DNA of 64,000 bases. It comes from Petaurus breviceps papuanus. Taxonomy: Eukaryota > Chordata > Mammalia > Diprotodontia > Petauridae. Position 1 is the first letter of the stretch, and each line of letters starts with the position of its first letter. Below are positions 24,566 to 35,831 of this stretch, one piece after another. Position numbers and translations under genes: made by a program. The notes beneath the pieces are model-generated. The model was not told where the DNA came from. It searched no databases and saw nothing but the letters and a program-made list of their open reading frames with translations. The DNA lies in assembly GCA_028583685.1 (NCBI GenBank), contig JAMXIF010000220.1, positions 40,550,297 through 40,614,296 on the forward strand, read 5' to 3'.

Positions 24566-24720
24566 TGGGGTGGCCAGGTGGCTCAGTGAGTAAGAGCACC
24601 AGCTCCAGTGTCGGGATGTTCTGGGGATCAAAGCTGGGCTCCGATACTTAGCACCACACCCAGAAATAACTGACTGTGTAACCTTCAGCAAGTTACTTAA
24701 CCCTGATTGCTTTAAAAAAA
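24566..24720 (+). mobile_element. tRNA-derived SINE, type B, with target duplication
   Basis: Head GGGGTGGCCAGGTGGCTCAG; A-box-like TGGCTCAGTGAG; body CACACCCAGAAATAACTGAC defines type B. Flanks ACAGTATAGG and ACAATATAGG are a 10-bp duplication with one mismatch. Inserted in L1 ORF2. Confidence 0.88.
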
Positions 24721-24954
24721 ACAATATAGGCAATGAAATTATATCAATACTAGGCATATATGCACCCCAAAATAGCATCTATATTCTTATTTTGTTCTTT
24801 ATTAATATGTTTGTATACTTTTAGTTCACAAGATTAAGTTCCACAATCACATGAGATTCAAATCTTCTTCCCCTTCCTGTCTCCACCCCGCCCCTCCTTG
24901 GCATCACATAATCAAGTATGGGATCTGCAAATACTTTTTTGCTTGTTTGTTTTC

Positions 24955-25103
24955 CTTTTTGGAGGGCAATTGGAGTTAAATGACTTGCCCAAAGTCGCTG
25001 AGCTAGTAAGTGTGTCATGTGTCTGAGGCTGGATTTTAACTCAGATCCTCCTGACTCCAGGGTTGGTGCTCTATTCACACTGCACCACCTAGCCATCCCC
25101 CTG
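24955..25103 (-). mobile_element. tRNA-derived SINE, antisense
   Basis: Reverse-complement SINE beginning GGCAATTGGAGTTAAATGAC and ending CACCACCTAGCCATCCCC. It has the core GTGTCTGAGGCTGGATTTT. Older than the GGGGCGGCCAGG copies. Confidence 0.8.
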
Positions 25104-25129
25104 CAAATATTTCACATTAGACATTAGTC

Positions 25130-28068
25130 AGGTAGTAAAGAAGGAGTGTAACTGATGGAATGAACAATGGGAAAGAAGAAAAAAAACAAAACAAGAAAAA
25201 GAAGAGTAGGTTGTTTGCTTCAGTCTGCATTCAAACTCTGTTCTTTCCACTTCTTTCTAGTTCTTTCTCTGGAGGTAGACATCTCCTTCCATCATGAGTC
25301 TTATAGAGCTGTCTTATGACCTTGCTTTGCTGAGGATAGTTCAGTCCACCAAAACTGGTCATCACACATACATTGTGGTTATAATCATGTACAAATTTCT
25401 CCTGGTTCTGCTCTTCTCATTCAGCATCAGTTTGTATAAGCCTCTCCTGGTAAATATGAAGTCCATCTGCTCCTCATTTCTTATAGCACAATAGTATTCC
25501 TTTACATTCATATGCTACAGTGTTTAGCCATTTCCCAATTGATGGGCATCCCCTTAATTTCCAATTTTTTGCCACCACAAAAGGAGCTGCTATAAATATT
25601 TTTGTACATATGGGTTTTCCTCCAACTTCTATGATCTCTTTAGGAAACAACCATAGAAGTGGTATTATTGGGTCAAAGGGTATGCAATTATTTATTCCCC
25701 TTTGGGATAGGTTCCATATTGCTCTCCAGAATGGCTGAATCAGTTGACAACTCCCCCAGCAATGCATTAGTGTCCCAATTTTTCCACATTCTCTCCAGAA
25801 TTTGTCATTTTCCTGTTTTGTCATCTTAGCCAATCTGACTGGTAAGATGTGGTACCTCAGAGTTGTTTTTGTTTGCATTTCTCTAATCAACAGAGATTTA
25901 GAGCATTTTTCATATGCTTGTAGATATCTTTAATTTCTATCTTTGAAAATTGCCTGTCTATATCCTTTGACCATTTATCATTAGGGGAACGATTTTTATT
26001 CTTATGAATTTGACTCAATTCTCTATATATTTTAGAAATGAGGCCTTTATTGGAAATGCTGGTTGTAAAAATTTTTTCCCAACTTCCCACTACCCTCTTA
26101 AGCTTAGTTACTTTGGCTTTGTTTGTACAGAAGCTTTTCAATTTAATGTAATCAAAATCATTGATTTTGCATTTTATAATGCTCTCTAACTCTTGTTTGT
26201 TAATAAAGTCTTCCCTTCTCCATAAATCTGACAGGTAAACTATTCCTTGCTTTCCCAGATTGCTGAAGTACCAGTCTTTATTCATAGATCATGCACCCAT
26301 TTAGACTTGATTTTGGTATACAGTGTTAGATAACAGTCTATGCCATACTATATTCCAGTTTTACCAGCAGTTTTTGTATTTTAGAAATAGTGATTTCTTA
26401 TCCCCAAAACTGGAGTCTTTGAGGTTATCAAACAGTATATTATTATAGACATTGATGGCTGAGTGTCATGTACCCAATCTATTCTATTGATCCACTGCTC
26501 TATTCCTTATCCAGCTCTATTCCTGATACCAGTGGTATAGCTGGGCCAGCTTCACTAGCATTTCTTTTCATTAATTCCTTTGATATTATGGACTTTTGGT
26601 TCTTCCAAATGAATTCTGTTACTATTTTTTCTAGCTCTATACAGTAACTTTTTGAAAGATTGATTGGCATGGCACTACATTTGTAATTTAATTTTTTAAT
26701 CTTTATGTTTTGTTTGATTGACTCTTGGTGCATCAGAGTCCCGAGCTTCAATTTGACTGATTCTAATTTTTAGTGAATTATTTTCTTCAGTTAGTTTTTG
26801 AAGGTCCTTTTTAGGGAGGTATTTTCTTCAGTTAGTTCACAAATTTTACTTTTTAAGGATTTGTTTTCTTCAGTGAGACTTTTTTCCAATTTAGATTTAA
26901 ATTTATCTGTAGATAAATGGTCACTGTAGATTTAAATTTATCTTCTACCTCTCTAATTTGGCTTTTAAAATCATTCTTGAGCTCCTCCAAGAATGCTTTT
27001 TGGGCTTGAGACCAGTTCATATTTCCATCTGTGTTCTCAGGTGTGGATACAGAGTCCATAGTGTCTCCTGAAAGTGATTCTTCTCATTCAGAATAATAGG
27101 ATTCTATTGTCTTTGATCATGCCTTTGCAAGTTGCTTCTGGCCCATTGTAATTGCCTATTTCCTGACCTTGATTAGTGTATTTCTGCTTCTGGTATACAG
27201 AGGGCTCTGACCTAAGCTTCTCAGGCTGAGAGCTAGGTGCCTTGTTGTTGACTTTGTGTGCTGTAGCCTCTGGGTGTGTAGACTGAGGCTAAGGACAGGA
27301 CTCTCAGTGTTTCCCCTGATTTACCCTGAGGCTCACAGAGTAATCTGTGGGGGAGGGATGGTCTGTCTGCTTCAGATTTCTGCCTCTATGCCCCTAGGCT
27401 ACAGCTCAGGCAGGCTCTTGGTGCCCAGGTGAGGTGGGCCTTGTTGGGACCCCTCCTGCCCTTCACTTCAGACTCCTTACTGCCTCAGTTGCACCCTTTC
27501 TCCATGACCCCTAAGCCTGAGGCTATTTCCCCTTTTTCATGATTTTACTCTGGGTGGGACATTTATCTCTGGATTTTGTAGGTCAGGTAGGGGGGAATGG
27601 AGCAGCTAGAGTTTACTTTGCCATCTTGGCTTCTGGAAAATCAGGTAGGTGATTTTTCAACTTCCAGTGTGTGGGCTGATAGGCCCAGAAAAAGCTGCTG
27701 TCTCTGCTGTGGGCCCTGCGTTTTCTCTTACCCAGCTCTGATGGATCCTCCCATCCTGTGGTGAGACACTGGTGAGAGGGCTTCAAATTGCCCTTGGGGT
27801 GAGTGAGTCTGCTGGCTGGGTCTCTTTCTTACTCTGCTGTAGTCTGCTCTCTAGTCTGAGGTGATGCAGCCCCCGCATGCTCTGCGCTCCCCCTACCCCG
27901 ACCTACATGGGCACTTTCCTGGGCTGGATTCTGACGCACTCCTTCTCTCAGTGAATTCTGTCACTCTAAAATCCATTCAGATTCACTTTTTAAAGTTTAG
28001 TGATAGTATTCACAGAGGAGCTTAGAAAAGTTACTGCTTCTGTTTTGCTTTCTTGGCTCCACCCTTTA
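25130..28068 (-). mobile_element. L1 internal-deletion derivative, antisense
   Basis: The 3' end is near 25140. The minus strand encodes the ORF2 C-terminus: MIREMQTKTTLRYHILPVRL (25890 down), KDIDRQFSKIEIK, and CSAMPINLSKSYCIELEKI (about 26670). At about 26690-26700 this joins ORF1 coiled-coil sequence, which extends to 27059 with FLEELKNDFKSQIREVEDKF. The 5' UTR follows, with one L1-like start at about 27640 (CCAAGATGGC) and another at about 28060 (GGTGGAGCCAAG). The endonuclease and most of RT are missing. Inactive. Confidence 0.7.
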
Positions 28069-28239
28069 ACATCCACGTTCTTAAGGGAAGTTAAAAGAGT
28101 TACAATAGGAAATAAACAATAAAATTATGCTAGTGAGTGACCTTCACTAGTCAGATCATCATCACATCCATACCTCAACCCATGACCTTCTTTGTAAACT
28201 GAGATAATGCAATAAAACCACACATGTGGTAACACATTA

Positions 28240-28490
28240 TTAGTGTTGATATTATTTTACATGTAACTGGGAAATAATATATACAGGCACTGGGGCATAT
28301 AGATCCACCATGCCCTACTGGAAAGTCAGAGGGAGTATGGTGGAAGATATGGAAAGAGCAGATTGGGGGAATGGATATTCAGTGGTATCCTTGTTTTAGG
28401 GTGGTGTATAGGGGGGATATGGGGAGAAAATTTGGACCTCAAAATCTTGTGGGAATGAATTATGCAAACTAAAAAAATTAAAAAGAGAAA
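28240..28490 (+). mobile_element. Half-L1 3' end fragment
   Basis: ATGTAACTGGGAAATAATAT, ACAGGCACTGGGGCATA, and the terminal ATGGGGAGAAAATTTGGACC tail match 48780-48990 read in reverse. Confidence 0.75.
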
Positions 28491-28494
28491 AAAA

Positions 28495-29640
28495 TCCTAA
28501 TTTTCTATGTTCAGAAGTTCTGGACAATTTTTCTTATATAATCTCCTTTATTATGCTGTTAATGATCATTATCCTCCCATGTTCTTCAGAGACCCCTCTT
28601 ATCCTTAGGTTGTCTCTTTGCATACTGTCTTGGCCATCCACATGTTCTGTTTATATAGTTTTCTTTTAACTTTCATGCTTTTTGCTCCTCTTCAAAGATC
28701 CTATTTCACTCCTGTGTATTTGCAATGCCAATTTATTGTTCTTTGTTTTGTTTCTTTTGTGGGTTTTGCAGTTGAAAATTCTAGTTTGTTTGTTTTTATA
28801 TACTGATAATTATTTTTGATATGCAGAACATAAATTCTGCCATTGTAATTCTCATTTCTCTTTTAAACCACTTTAAGTTCTCCTTAACTTCCATGGAGTC
28901 CCCTGTTTCATCAAGTGCTGTATCATTTTCCTTAATTTTTCAGTATTTATTCATTGGTGCCTGAACTCACTTTTTAGATTTGGAGACCATATTACCTTCT
29001 TTTGTTACTGCTTTGTCTGTTGACTTATCTTTTTATGTTCAAGAACTTTGAGATTTTTTTCCTCTTAGGATATTTGGTGCTTTCTGTCTCCCCCCTCCTT
29101 ATTTCCCTGGTTAACTCACTTCTGACTCTCCCCGCTATTTAAGCTTTCCTTGGGAGCTGGATCTGAAAGCATTTCAACCTCCTCCTGGACAATTTACATA
29201 TCACTAGCTTAGGTTTCTTCTCCAACTGACTTTTGGAAGGTCAGAACTAACCCTGTTTGGTGGCTGTACTCTTTCCTCTGGATTGGTGGAGCTTCCTCAA
29301 TACACACTGTTTTGTCCTGGGGACCTGTCCCAGTTTCTCTGTCCCTTAGTTCTTTGGTCTGGCACCAGTAGTAGAGCTGTACAGTGTTGGAGTTTCTGGG
29401 TTACAGCCCTCAGCAGGCTTTTGCTCCTGAGAGGCTTTTACTAAATCAGCTGCCAAGGAGAGTGGAAATTTCCACTGGGGGTATCTACAGTACTGCAAGA
29501 AATGATGCGTTTTGATGTAGGACTGTTTCTAGGTCCTTGAGTCTAATAGTGCAACCTCACTGCTGGTAGTGTAGGAGGTAGGGGGCAGGCGTTGAATGAG
29601 CTGTGTCAGTTGAATGCTGACTGTGCATTTGTTCCCAGTT
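28495..29640 (-). mobile_element. Probable antisense LINE ORF1/5' region, divergent
   Basis: On the minus strand there is an A-rich, coiled-coil-like stretch at 28520-29080, then a GC-richer block to about 29640. This layout and phrases such as TTAGGTTGTCTCTTTGCATA resemble an L1-type ORF1 and 5' UTR distinct from the other L1s here. No long frame survives. The family is not certain. Confidence 0.35.
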
Positions 29641-29968
29641 TATTTTTTTCAATCTTTTGAATTCATGGTGTCTTAGACCAAGGAAACGGATGAAATTGTT
29701 TTATTTTTGACACACAATTTCTTTTTTTCAGAGATCTGAGAGATTGTAGGGATCAGAAAAACTGTCTAGTTTGCCATGTGGTTGCTCATGTGATCTATAA
29801 ATCATTGTTCTTTTTAAAGGAACCCTTGAATAGAAGAAACCAAGTCAAAAGAAAAAGGTTTAGATCCAAGAAAAAAATCCTTCAAAACTCAGTATAATTC
29901 ATTAGAGTGAAAAAGTGGATCTTTTATATAATAGAGAGCATTTAAGTATTTCTTTCAAGAAACCGGAA

Positions 29969-30262
29969 GCCCAGCATGGTGATACACACCTGTAATCCCT
30001 TTTGTTGGAAGTGACTGAAATTGGTGGTTCACTTGAGCTTGAGACTACTGAGGTGCAGTGGGATCCGAACCTATTGGATATGTCTGCCCTAGATTTGGCA
30101 TCACTACTTGAGATTCCAGAACAGAAATACCCCTGGATACCTAAGGTACAAAACAGCTCAAATCAGAAAAATGGAGAAGGTTATAGTTTTCTTGATAATA
30201 ATATTGAGATTGGGTTAGAGACGCTGCTGCACTTTTAGCTTGGGCAAGATAAGCAGACCCAG
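29969..30262 (+). pseudogene. RN7SL (pseudogene): 7SL (SRP) RNA pseudogene, near full length
   Basis: About 294 bases matching human 7SL RNA in order. The 5' end CCCAGCATGGTGATACACA then CCTGTAATCCC matches GGGCGCGGTGGCGCG then CCTGTAGTCCC. GGTTCACTTGAGC corresponds to the GATCGCTTGAGC block, TTTGGCATCA to TTCGGCATCA, ACCTAAGG to GCCTAAGG in the S domain, and the 3' end GCTGCTGCAC then CTTGGGCAAGATAAGCAGACC matches CCACTGCACTCCAGCCTGGG then CAACATAGCGAGACC. The SRP54-binding region is present but much changed, so it is probably dead. An ORF at 30002-30238 is a by-product. As the whole S domain is present, this is a 7SL retrocopy, not an Alu. Confidence 0.8.
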
Positions 30263-30534
30263 AAGGGGGTGAGGGGAAGAGAGGAGAAAACAAAGAAGAG
30301 GAGAGGGGAGGAGACAAGATGAGATGAGATAAGACAAGACTAGATGAGATAATATAATACTAGTTAGAATTCTAGAAAAACCTAGCAAAGTAATTATGCT
30401 TGAGAAATCTGGGTTGAAAGTGATTTAATGCTTATACCACAATGGGGGAAATAGATAATTTTCTCTTAAAAAATTGACTGGCTATAAGAATCAAAGTGGG
30501 AATATGAATTTCCCTTGGTTAGGTCATGACAATA
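30263..30534. repeat. Purine-rich GAGA/GAGAT tract
   Basis: GAGGAGAGGGGAGGAG-type sequence followed by GATGAGATGAGATAAGAC-type pentamer repeats to about 30355. Its position after the 7SL 3' end suggests a decayed A/G-rich tail. Confidence 0.6.
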
Positions 30535-30935
30535 TAATTTTTTAAAGATAATAATTCTTACATTAATTTATTTAATGTTTTATCAACCAAACTACCACAG
30601 TATCTCTTTATAAAGCTAGAAAAAAATAATATTGTTAATTAATCAGGAGGAACAAAAAGTTCAGATTTCCAAGGGAAATGATGACAAAAATTGATGACAA
30701 TGATGACAAAAAATGATGACAAAAACAAAAACATCTCACACTATATGCAACAGTATGCTCTAAATGCTTACATGATATAGACATGAAAGATAACAACATA
30801 AATAATTAGAGAAAGCAAATAGAAGACCAACTTTTAGATCTATGGATAGGGGAAGAGTTCATGACCAAAGGACGGGAACAGAAGAAAAAATGTATAATTT
30901 TGATCATATAAAAATTTTTTACTATTAATTCAATT
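30535..30935 (+). mobile_element. L1 ORF2 fragment
   Basis: Shows CAACCAAACTACCACAGTA, AAGCTAGAAAAAAATAAT and the later CATGACCAAAGGACGGGAAC block in the order of L1 ORF2. Diverged, with small deletions. Confidence 0.6.
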
Positions 30936-31425
30936 TTATTTTTTCCATGTTTGCAATATCTCCTTCCCACCTATCCCTTTTTTGCTAGGAAAGCAAGAAA
31001 AAGAAAACCCATTAAATTCATGTACATTCAAGCAAAAGAAATTCCTATATCAGCCATGTAAAAATATGTACATATATAATACACATACATATATGTCTAT
31101 ATATACCTATATACATAATACATGTGTGTATGTTTCAGTCTAAACTCTGCACGCATAACCTCTGTATCTGGAGATGGTTTGTACCTTTCTTCACGATTAC
31201 TCTGGAATTGTTGCTGGTTACTCTGTTGATCAGAGTTCCTAAATCTTCTACAGTTGTTTATCTTTACAATATTGTTGTTATTGTATTTTTTTCCTCACTC
31301 TGCTCACTTTACTTTGCATTATTGATAATAGTCTTCACAGGTTAATCTGAAACCAGCTTCTTTTGTAATTTCTTGCAGCACAATAGAATGTCATCACATT
31401 CATATACCATACTTTGTAATTCAGA
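30936..31425 (-). mobile_element. L1-type LINE 3' end, antisense
   Basis: TGTTTGCAATATCTCCTTCCC near the tail, a TA-rich microsatellite (31060-31120), then GCAGCACAATAGAATGTCAT at the position of the L1 CACAATAGTATTCC block. The downstream neighbour is in opposite orientation. Confidence 0.6.
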
Positions 31426-31439
31426 CTTTGCCTTGAGTG

Positions 31440-31625
31440 GGAGAGACAGTGTGATGTGTAGTAGAAAAAACTCTGAATTTTAAGTCTGACCAGTTTGAAG
31501 TTGAATTCATATTCTAGTTTTGGTGTGACTCCTAATTTCCTCACCACATTGAGGAGATGGAAGGTGAAAGGTGATTGTGATATTGCTGGATATGATCTCT
31601 AAGGTTCTTTCCAATTCTATAATCT
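31440..31625 (+). mobile_element. MIR-like SINE
   Basis: Runs from GACAGTGTGATGTGTAGTAG to ATGATCTCTAAGGTTCTTTCC and AATTCTATAATCTAA, the classic MIR/Ther tail. Confidence 0.6.
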
Positions 31626-31732
31626 AATATTCCACTTTAGGTTTGTTTTTGAAGTCTTTCAACCTGGTCAGCTTTTCAACAACTCAAAAAATTGCTACCA
31701 ATGAGGGAATAATAGTATGTTTTTTGTTTTTG

Positions 31733-31890
31733 TTTTTGTTTTTGGAAGGCAATTGGGGTTAAGCAACTTGCCCAAGGTCACATGGCTAGTTTTTATCTGT
31801 GTGTGTATTTGTTAAGTGTCTGAGGCCGGACGTGAACCCAGGTCCTCCTGACTCCAGGGCCGGTGTTCTTATTCACTGAACCATGAAAGT
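31733..31890 (-). mobile_element. tRNA-derived SINE, antisense
   Basis: T-rich tail with GTTTTT repeats, then GGCAATTGGGGTTAAGCAAC, GTGTCTGAGGCCGGACGTG, and a head near GTTCTTATTCACTGAACC. Confidence 0.85.
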
Positions 31891-31903
31891 ATGTTATTAA
31901 AAG

Positions 31904-32150
31904 GCAGTGAGGTGGCACAGAAGATAGAGTGCCAGTCCCGGAGTCAGGAAGACTCCTTTCCCTGAGTTTGAATCTTGCCTCAGACACTTGCTAGTTGTCT
32001 GTCCATAGGCAAGTCGCTAACTCTGTTTGCCTCAGTTTCCTCATCTATAAAATGAGCTGGAAAAGGAAATGGCAAACCACTCTAATATATTTGCCAAGAA
32101 AACTCCAAATGGGATTATGAAGAGTCACACTCAACTGAAATAACCAAACA
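31904..32150 (+). mobile_element. MAR1-type tRNA/CORE SINE, full length
   Basis: AAGGCAGTGAGGTGGCACAG head, CCCTGAGTTTGAATC B-box region, CTGTTTGCCTCAGTTTCC core, GGAAATGGCAAACCACTC and GATTATGAAGAGTCACACTC tail, ending CAAACAAAAA. This is the best-preserved MAR1 copy in the window. Confidence 0.9.
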
Positions 32151-32269
32151 AAAAATGTTACTAAAACATACAAATAATCTTAAATTCTTTTTCAACAACG
32201 GTTTCAGATTTCTGGCTACACCCACTCAATCCCTTTTAGGAAAGCAACTCAACTTATGTTAAGAAGCAT

Positions 32270-32600
32270 ATGTTAAATGCTGTCTGTTAGCCAGGCCCTA
32301 TGCTAAACTTTGGAAATACCAAAAAAAAAAAAAAGGCAAAAACAGTCTCTGCCCTCAAGGACCTCACAGTCTAGTGGGGGAGAGAAAATATACAAACTAC
32401 TATATACAAAGAACATGTATACAGGATGAATTGGAGATAATATTAGCAAACACAAAAACTTATTAACTAACATTTCATCCCTAATCCTGTCCCTGACAAT
32501 CCCTTGGAAGAGTCACTAAACAGGAAAATTATCAACAGGACCCAAGAGAAGGAGCAGAGGGGGGGGGGGGGGGGACTGAGAAAGAGGCCTTAGGAGAAGC
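32270..32600 (+). repeat. Old interspersed repeat with 16-base G run
   Basis: GGCAAAAACAGTCTCTGCCC then TCAAGGACCTCACAGTCTAG is the start of an old mammalian repeat that recurs at 40690-40893, 52012-52340, 52980-53190 and 61480-61830. A run of 16 G occurs at 32559-32574 and could form a G-quadruplex. Positions 32600-32929 show nothing else. Confidence 0.55.
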
Positions 32601-32929
32601 TACAGACGACAGAAGCAGGCCCCAGATAAAATGTGTAGTTTGTGAAAGTTGTTGCTTGCTATGTCATTTTTCACCACAGGGTGGTCCTACAACATACCTG
32701 ATGTGAATTTCACGTGCAAATTATCATTGAAAATCCCTCAATTCGGACTAGGTGGGGTTTTTGCCTGATTTTTCTTTACAATTCAACTTCACCCACTTCT
32801 ACCAATGGTCCAATGTACAACCTTTATGTCTTATTAGGGAATAATACTGAATAATAGAATGATATTAATAATGAATATAATAATACAAAATTGTAATAAT
32901 AATAGTAACTATTATGGCTAAATATATAA

Positions 32930-33255
32930 TATCATACATCATAGCATATAAATATACTGTCTACTATGTGCCAGGTGCTTTATAAATAAATATTAAATTT
33001 AATATAATAAATATTATGTAAATAATATAAATAAAATAAATATTAACTAAATAATAAATAGTATCTTACAACAACCTCAGGATATAAGTGTTATTATTGT
33101 CCCCATTTTATAGTTAAGAAAATTGAGGCAAATATATGTTAAAAGACTTTCCCAAGGTCAAAGACACTTACTGTCTGAGGTTTATCTGAACTCAGGTCAT
33201 GCTGACTACTGATGTAGTTGCTCTATCAGCTCTACCATCAAGTGCCTCATTTTTA
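32930..33255 (-). mobile_element. MIR/Mon-1-type CORE-SINE with AT expansion
   Basis: CTACTATGTGCCAGGTGC, then an A/T-rich stretch (32975-33060) that looks like an internal expansion, then CAACAACCTCAGG, CCCCATTTTATAG and the diverged tRNA-side end near 33255. Confidence 0.7.
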
Positions 33256-33419
33256 ACAGCTGCTGTGATGAGGATAAAGCATCACATTCTGTAACCCCAG
33301 GGTTGGTAGAGTAAATATATCTGCTTCATAGAGGGTATCTGGTGCTTGAAGTATGTACTGCACTGTTTTTTCTCCCCTTTAATCAGGGATTCCTCATTAG
33401 CCTTAAAAGATAATTGTCC

Positions 33420-33640
33420 ATTTCACAGAATGTAAATTCCTTGAGGCCAGACTTAAAAAAAAAAAAGCTTGCCTAATTATTTGTTTACTGGGTTACAGGT
33501 CTTAGTACAATGCCTAGCACAGGGTAGGTGTTTAATAAAGCTTTAGTGAATGAATGAGTGCTTCTTATTTTATCACCAGCCTTAGCACAGTGACTGGAAC
33601 ATAATCAATGCTTAATAAATAGTTGTTGATTGAATCACAC
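33420..33640 (+). mobile_element. L2 LINE 3' end
   Basis: AATGTAAATTCCTTGAGGCC, AATGCCTAGCACAGGGTAGG and TGCTTAATAAATAGTTGTTG are the L2 terminal pattern, appearing twice in a row. Confidence 0.65.
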
Positions 33641-33879
33641 AATAAATAAAGGGGTATGTAAGGTATTTATACAAATAACTTTAGTACTAGGTAGTGTATG
33701 AGAAGCTATGAAAATTACTGGTAAAAAGTAACCTCCAGTAATGTGATACCCCATGATGCCCAACAGGTAACCCTGAGTGCTTTAGGTCGACTCTATAGCA
33801 ACATTAGCTCTGGCAAATCAAACTAATGTGAAAAGAATTTCTGAACCCTAAAATCATTGAATTAGAGTTATAAAAGAGC

Positions 33880-34010
33880 AAAGAGATTATCAGCTTCAAC
33901 ATTCTCATTTTAAACATGAAGATATTAAGGCCCACAAACATTAAGTGACTTGGTCAAAGTCACAAGGTAATTAAATATCTGAGGTGAGTTCAACCAACTC
34001 AGCAATGGAC
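33880..34010 (-). mobile_element. MIR-like SINE fragment
   Basis: ATTAAGGCCCACAAACATTA, AGTGACTTGGTCAAAGTCAC and ATCTGAGGTGAGTTCAA match the MIR-type conserved region read in reverse. Confidence 0.5.
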
Positions 34011-35094
34011 TGTGTGTCTATCATTTTGGAATGAGAAGAACTAAATTTGGAGGGGTTCATCACCAGAGGGCTAGTGGGTTACCAACTGATGACATTTTTC
34101 TGATCTCAACAACTCCCAAAGGAAAAATTATTATGATATGTTAACTTTTTGGTCTGTAACACCAGCTAAACACCTTTTGAAATATTGAAGTACATCACAG
34201 AATAAGGTAATATAAGTTTATCTTAATAAAATACTGTAAGTTCAGAAGAGGAATAAAATCAAGATTTGAGCATTATCAGTGTTGAGTCAGTTTCTGGCTG
34301 AGGAGAAACAGTTAAAGCTTCTTGGAGGAAATTTTCTTTAAGAAGGTATAGAGGAATCGGTCAAATGTTGATAGGTGGATATAAAGTAGATATAAGTTAT
34401 AATGGATAGAGTCATATCTTTCTGTGGTTTCCTCTATGTAGGATGAATAGTTAGTTATTCTGAAACCTGGCTTTTCCTACATGAATCTGTCAAAGCATTT
34501 CAAGAGCTTCAGTTAAATTCTTTTAATTAAAAAAAGAAGAAATCACATGGTTATTTTTTGCTTTCTCACATTTTTACTTTAACTTGGTTCTGCTTTAATT
34601 TCATTTTTATACTACAAGAAGCTTTGGTCAAATGCATCTCTTCTGTTCCTTGTGACAATGGTCTCCTAAGATGACCGTGTGGGAAAAGAATGTTTCATTA
34701 AATTTGAGATTTGGAATCCTAGGTTTTCCTGGCAGAGATCCTTTTATATTCTACCAATTCTAATATTCCATCATATACTTCTCTCACCTCCTTTATCAAC
34801 TAATGCTTAATGCTCAGACCTCGAGCATTAAACCTGCTGAAACCTATCTTCTCAATAATGATGTGTCTTCCAGTTTCTTTAAAACATAATAATTAGCATT
34901 ATATTCAAAGTATTTGGAAATACCTCAAAAATTGAAATGATCTTTTTTTAAGTCTTTGACTTAAAATAGTGAAAATCTTAGGGTTTCTCAAAAGATTAAA
35001 GCTAGTGAGTTGTGTATTTTATAAATAATTTTCTTTTGTAGAATTCTTGGTCTTCATTCTTCATAACTTATATTAATTACTAGTATTACTATAA
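34011..35094. other. No feature recognised
   Basis: About 1.1 kb of AT-rich, apparently unique sequence without a supportable ORF, RNA gene or repeat. Confidence 0.5.
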
Positions 35095-35300
35095 TACTTT
35101 AAGGTATGCAACTTTACCTATTATTACATTTTATCTTCCCAACAACCCTATGAGACAGGGGCTATCCACATTATATAGAGAAGAAGCTGAGGCAGGTAAC
35201 AGCTAAGTGACTTATCCAGTCTTGCCCAGATATGTATCTGATACCAGATTAGGACTCAGATCTTTCTAACTACAGGTGTCATGGTCTATACCCTGGGTCT
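35095..35300 (-). mobile_element. CORE-SINE, antisense
   Basis: CCCAACAACCCTATGAGACA, GAGAAGAAGCTGAGGCAGG and CAGATCTTTCTAACTAC follow the Mon-1/MIR order. Confidence 0.6.
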
Positions 35301-35831
35301 CTTAGTTGGTTGTTTTTCTTTACTTACACTGAAGTCTTACTTCAGTGATTCATGGTTCAATAGAAGTTACCCAGTATTCTGGAAGCCTATGCTAGTGAGA
35401 TGTAAGCTGGGACAATATTCAATCTGAAAAAATCTTCAGGTACTGGCTCAGTAACAAATTACTTGTCCTCTGAGGATTCACTCCACAGAGCATCTCACCA
35501 TTGCAAGATTGTCTAAGGGTGGATTTTTTTTTTTAGTTATGAAAAACCAATTGTTAAGACATGGAGAAAATACAATCAGTAGGTAGAAGGACTATACCCA
35601 GCAATGAAATTGTGGAACATGATGTCCTGAAGTTTATTACTTTCAGAGTATCTGAGGAATGTCTTATTCTCTTTTCTTATCCATTCTACCATCTTGTTGT
35701 TTTGTGCTTAGAATGATCTGTAGATCAGAACTCTGAATTCTAAGTGTGGTTCTACAACTGGTATATTTAAAGAACCTGTGCAAGAAGAGATAGTAAGAGA
35801 TATCCCACAGTCCGCCTGCCAAAACAAACCC

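Larger units (their letters stand above)
21850..24790 (+). mobile_element. L1: 5' UTR, ORF1, inter-ORF region and ORF2 start, split by SINEs
   Basis: 5' UTR-like sequence runs to about 22490. ORF1 remnants extend to about 23530, including TTAGAATTGGACAAATGGAAGC. The inter-ORF region has a CA tract (24040-24075). ORF2 opens near 24268 (AACTGTGAATGTGAATT) and reaches GCATATATGCACCCCAAA (about 24760), the YAP motif region of the endonuclease. SINEs occupy 22502-22661 and 24566-24720. Disrupted throughout. Confidence 0.7.

Noticed and set aside
30002-30238. 78-codon ORF that looks like an ordinary protein
   Set aside because: It lies wholly within the 7SL RNA pseudogene.
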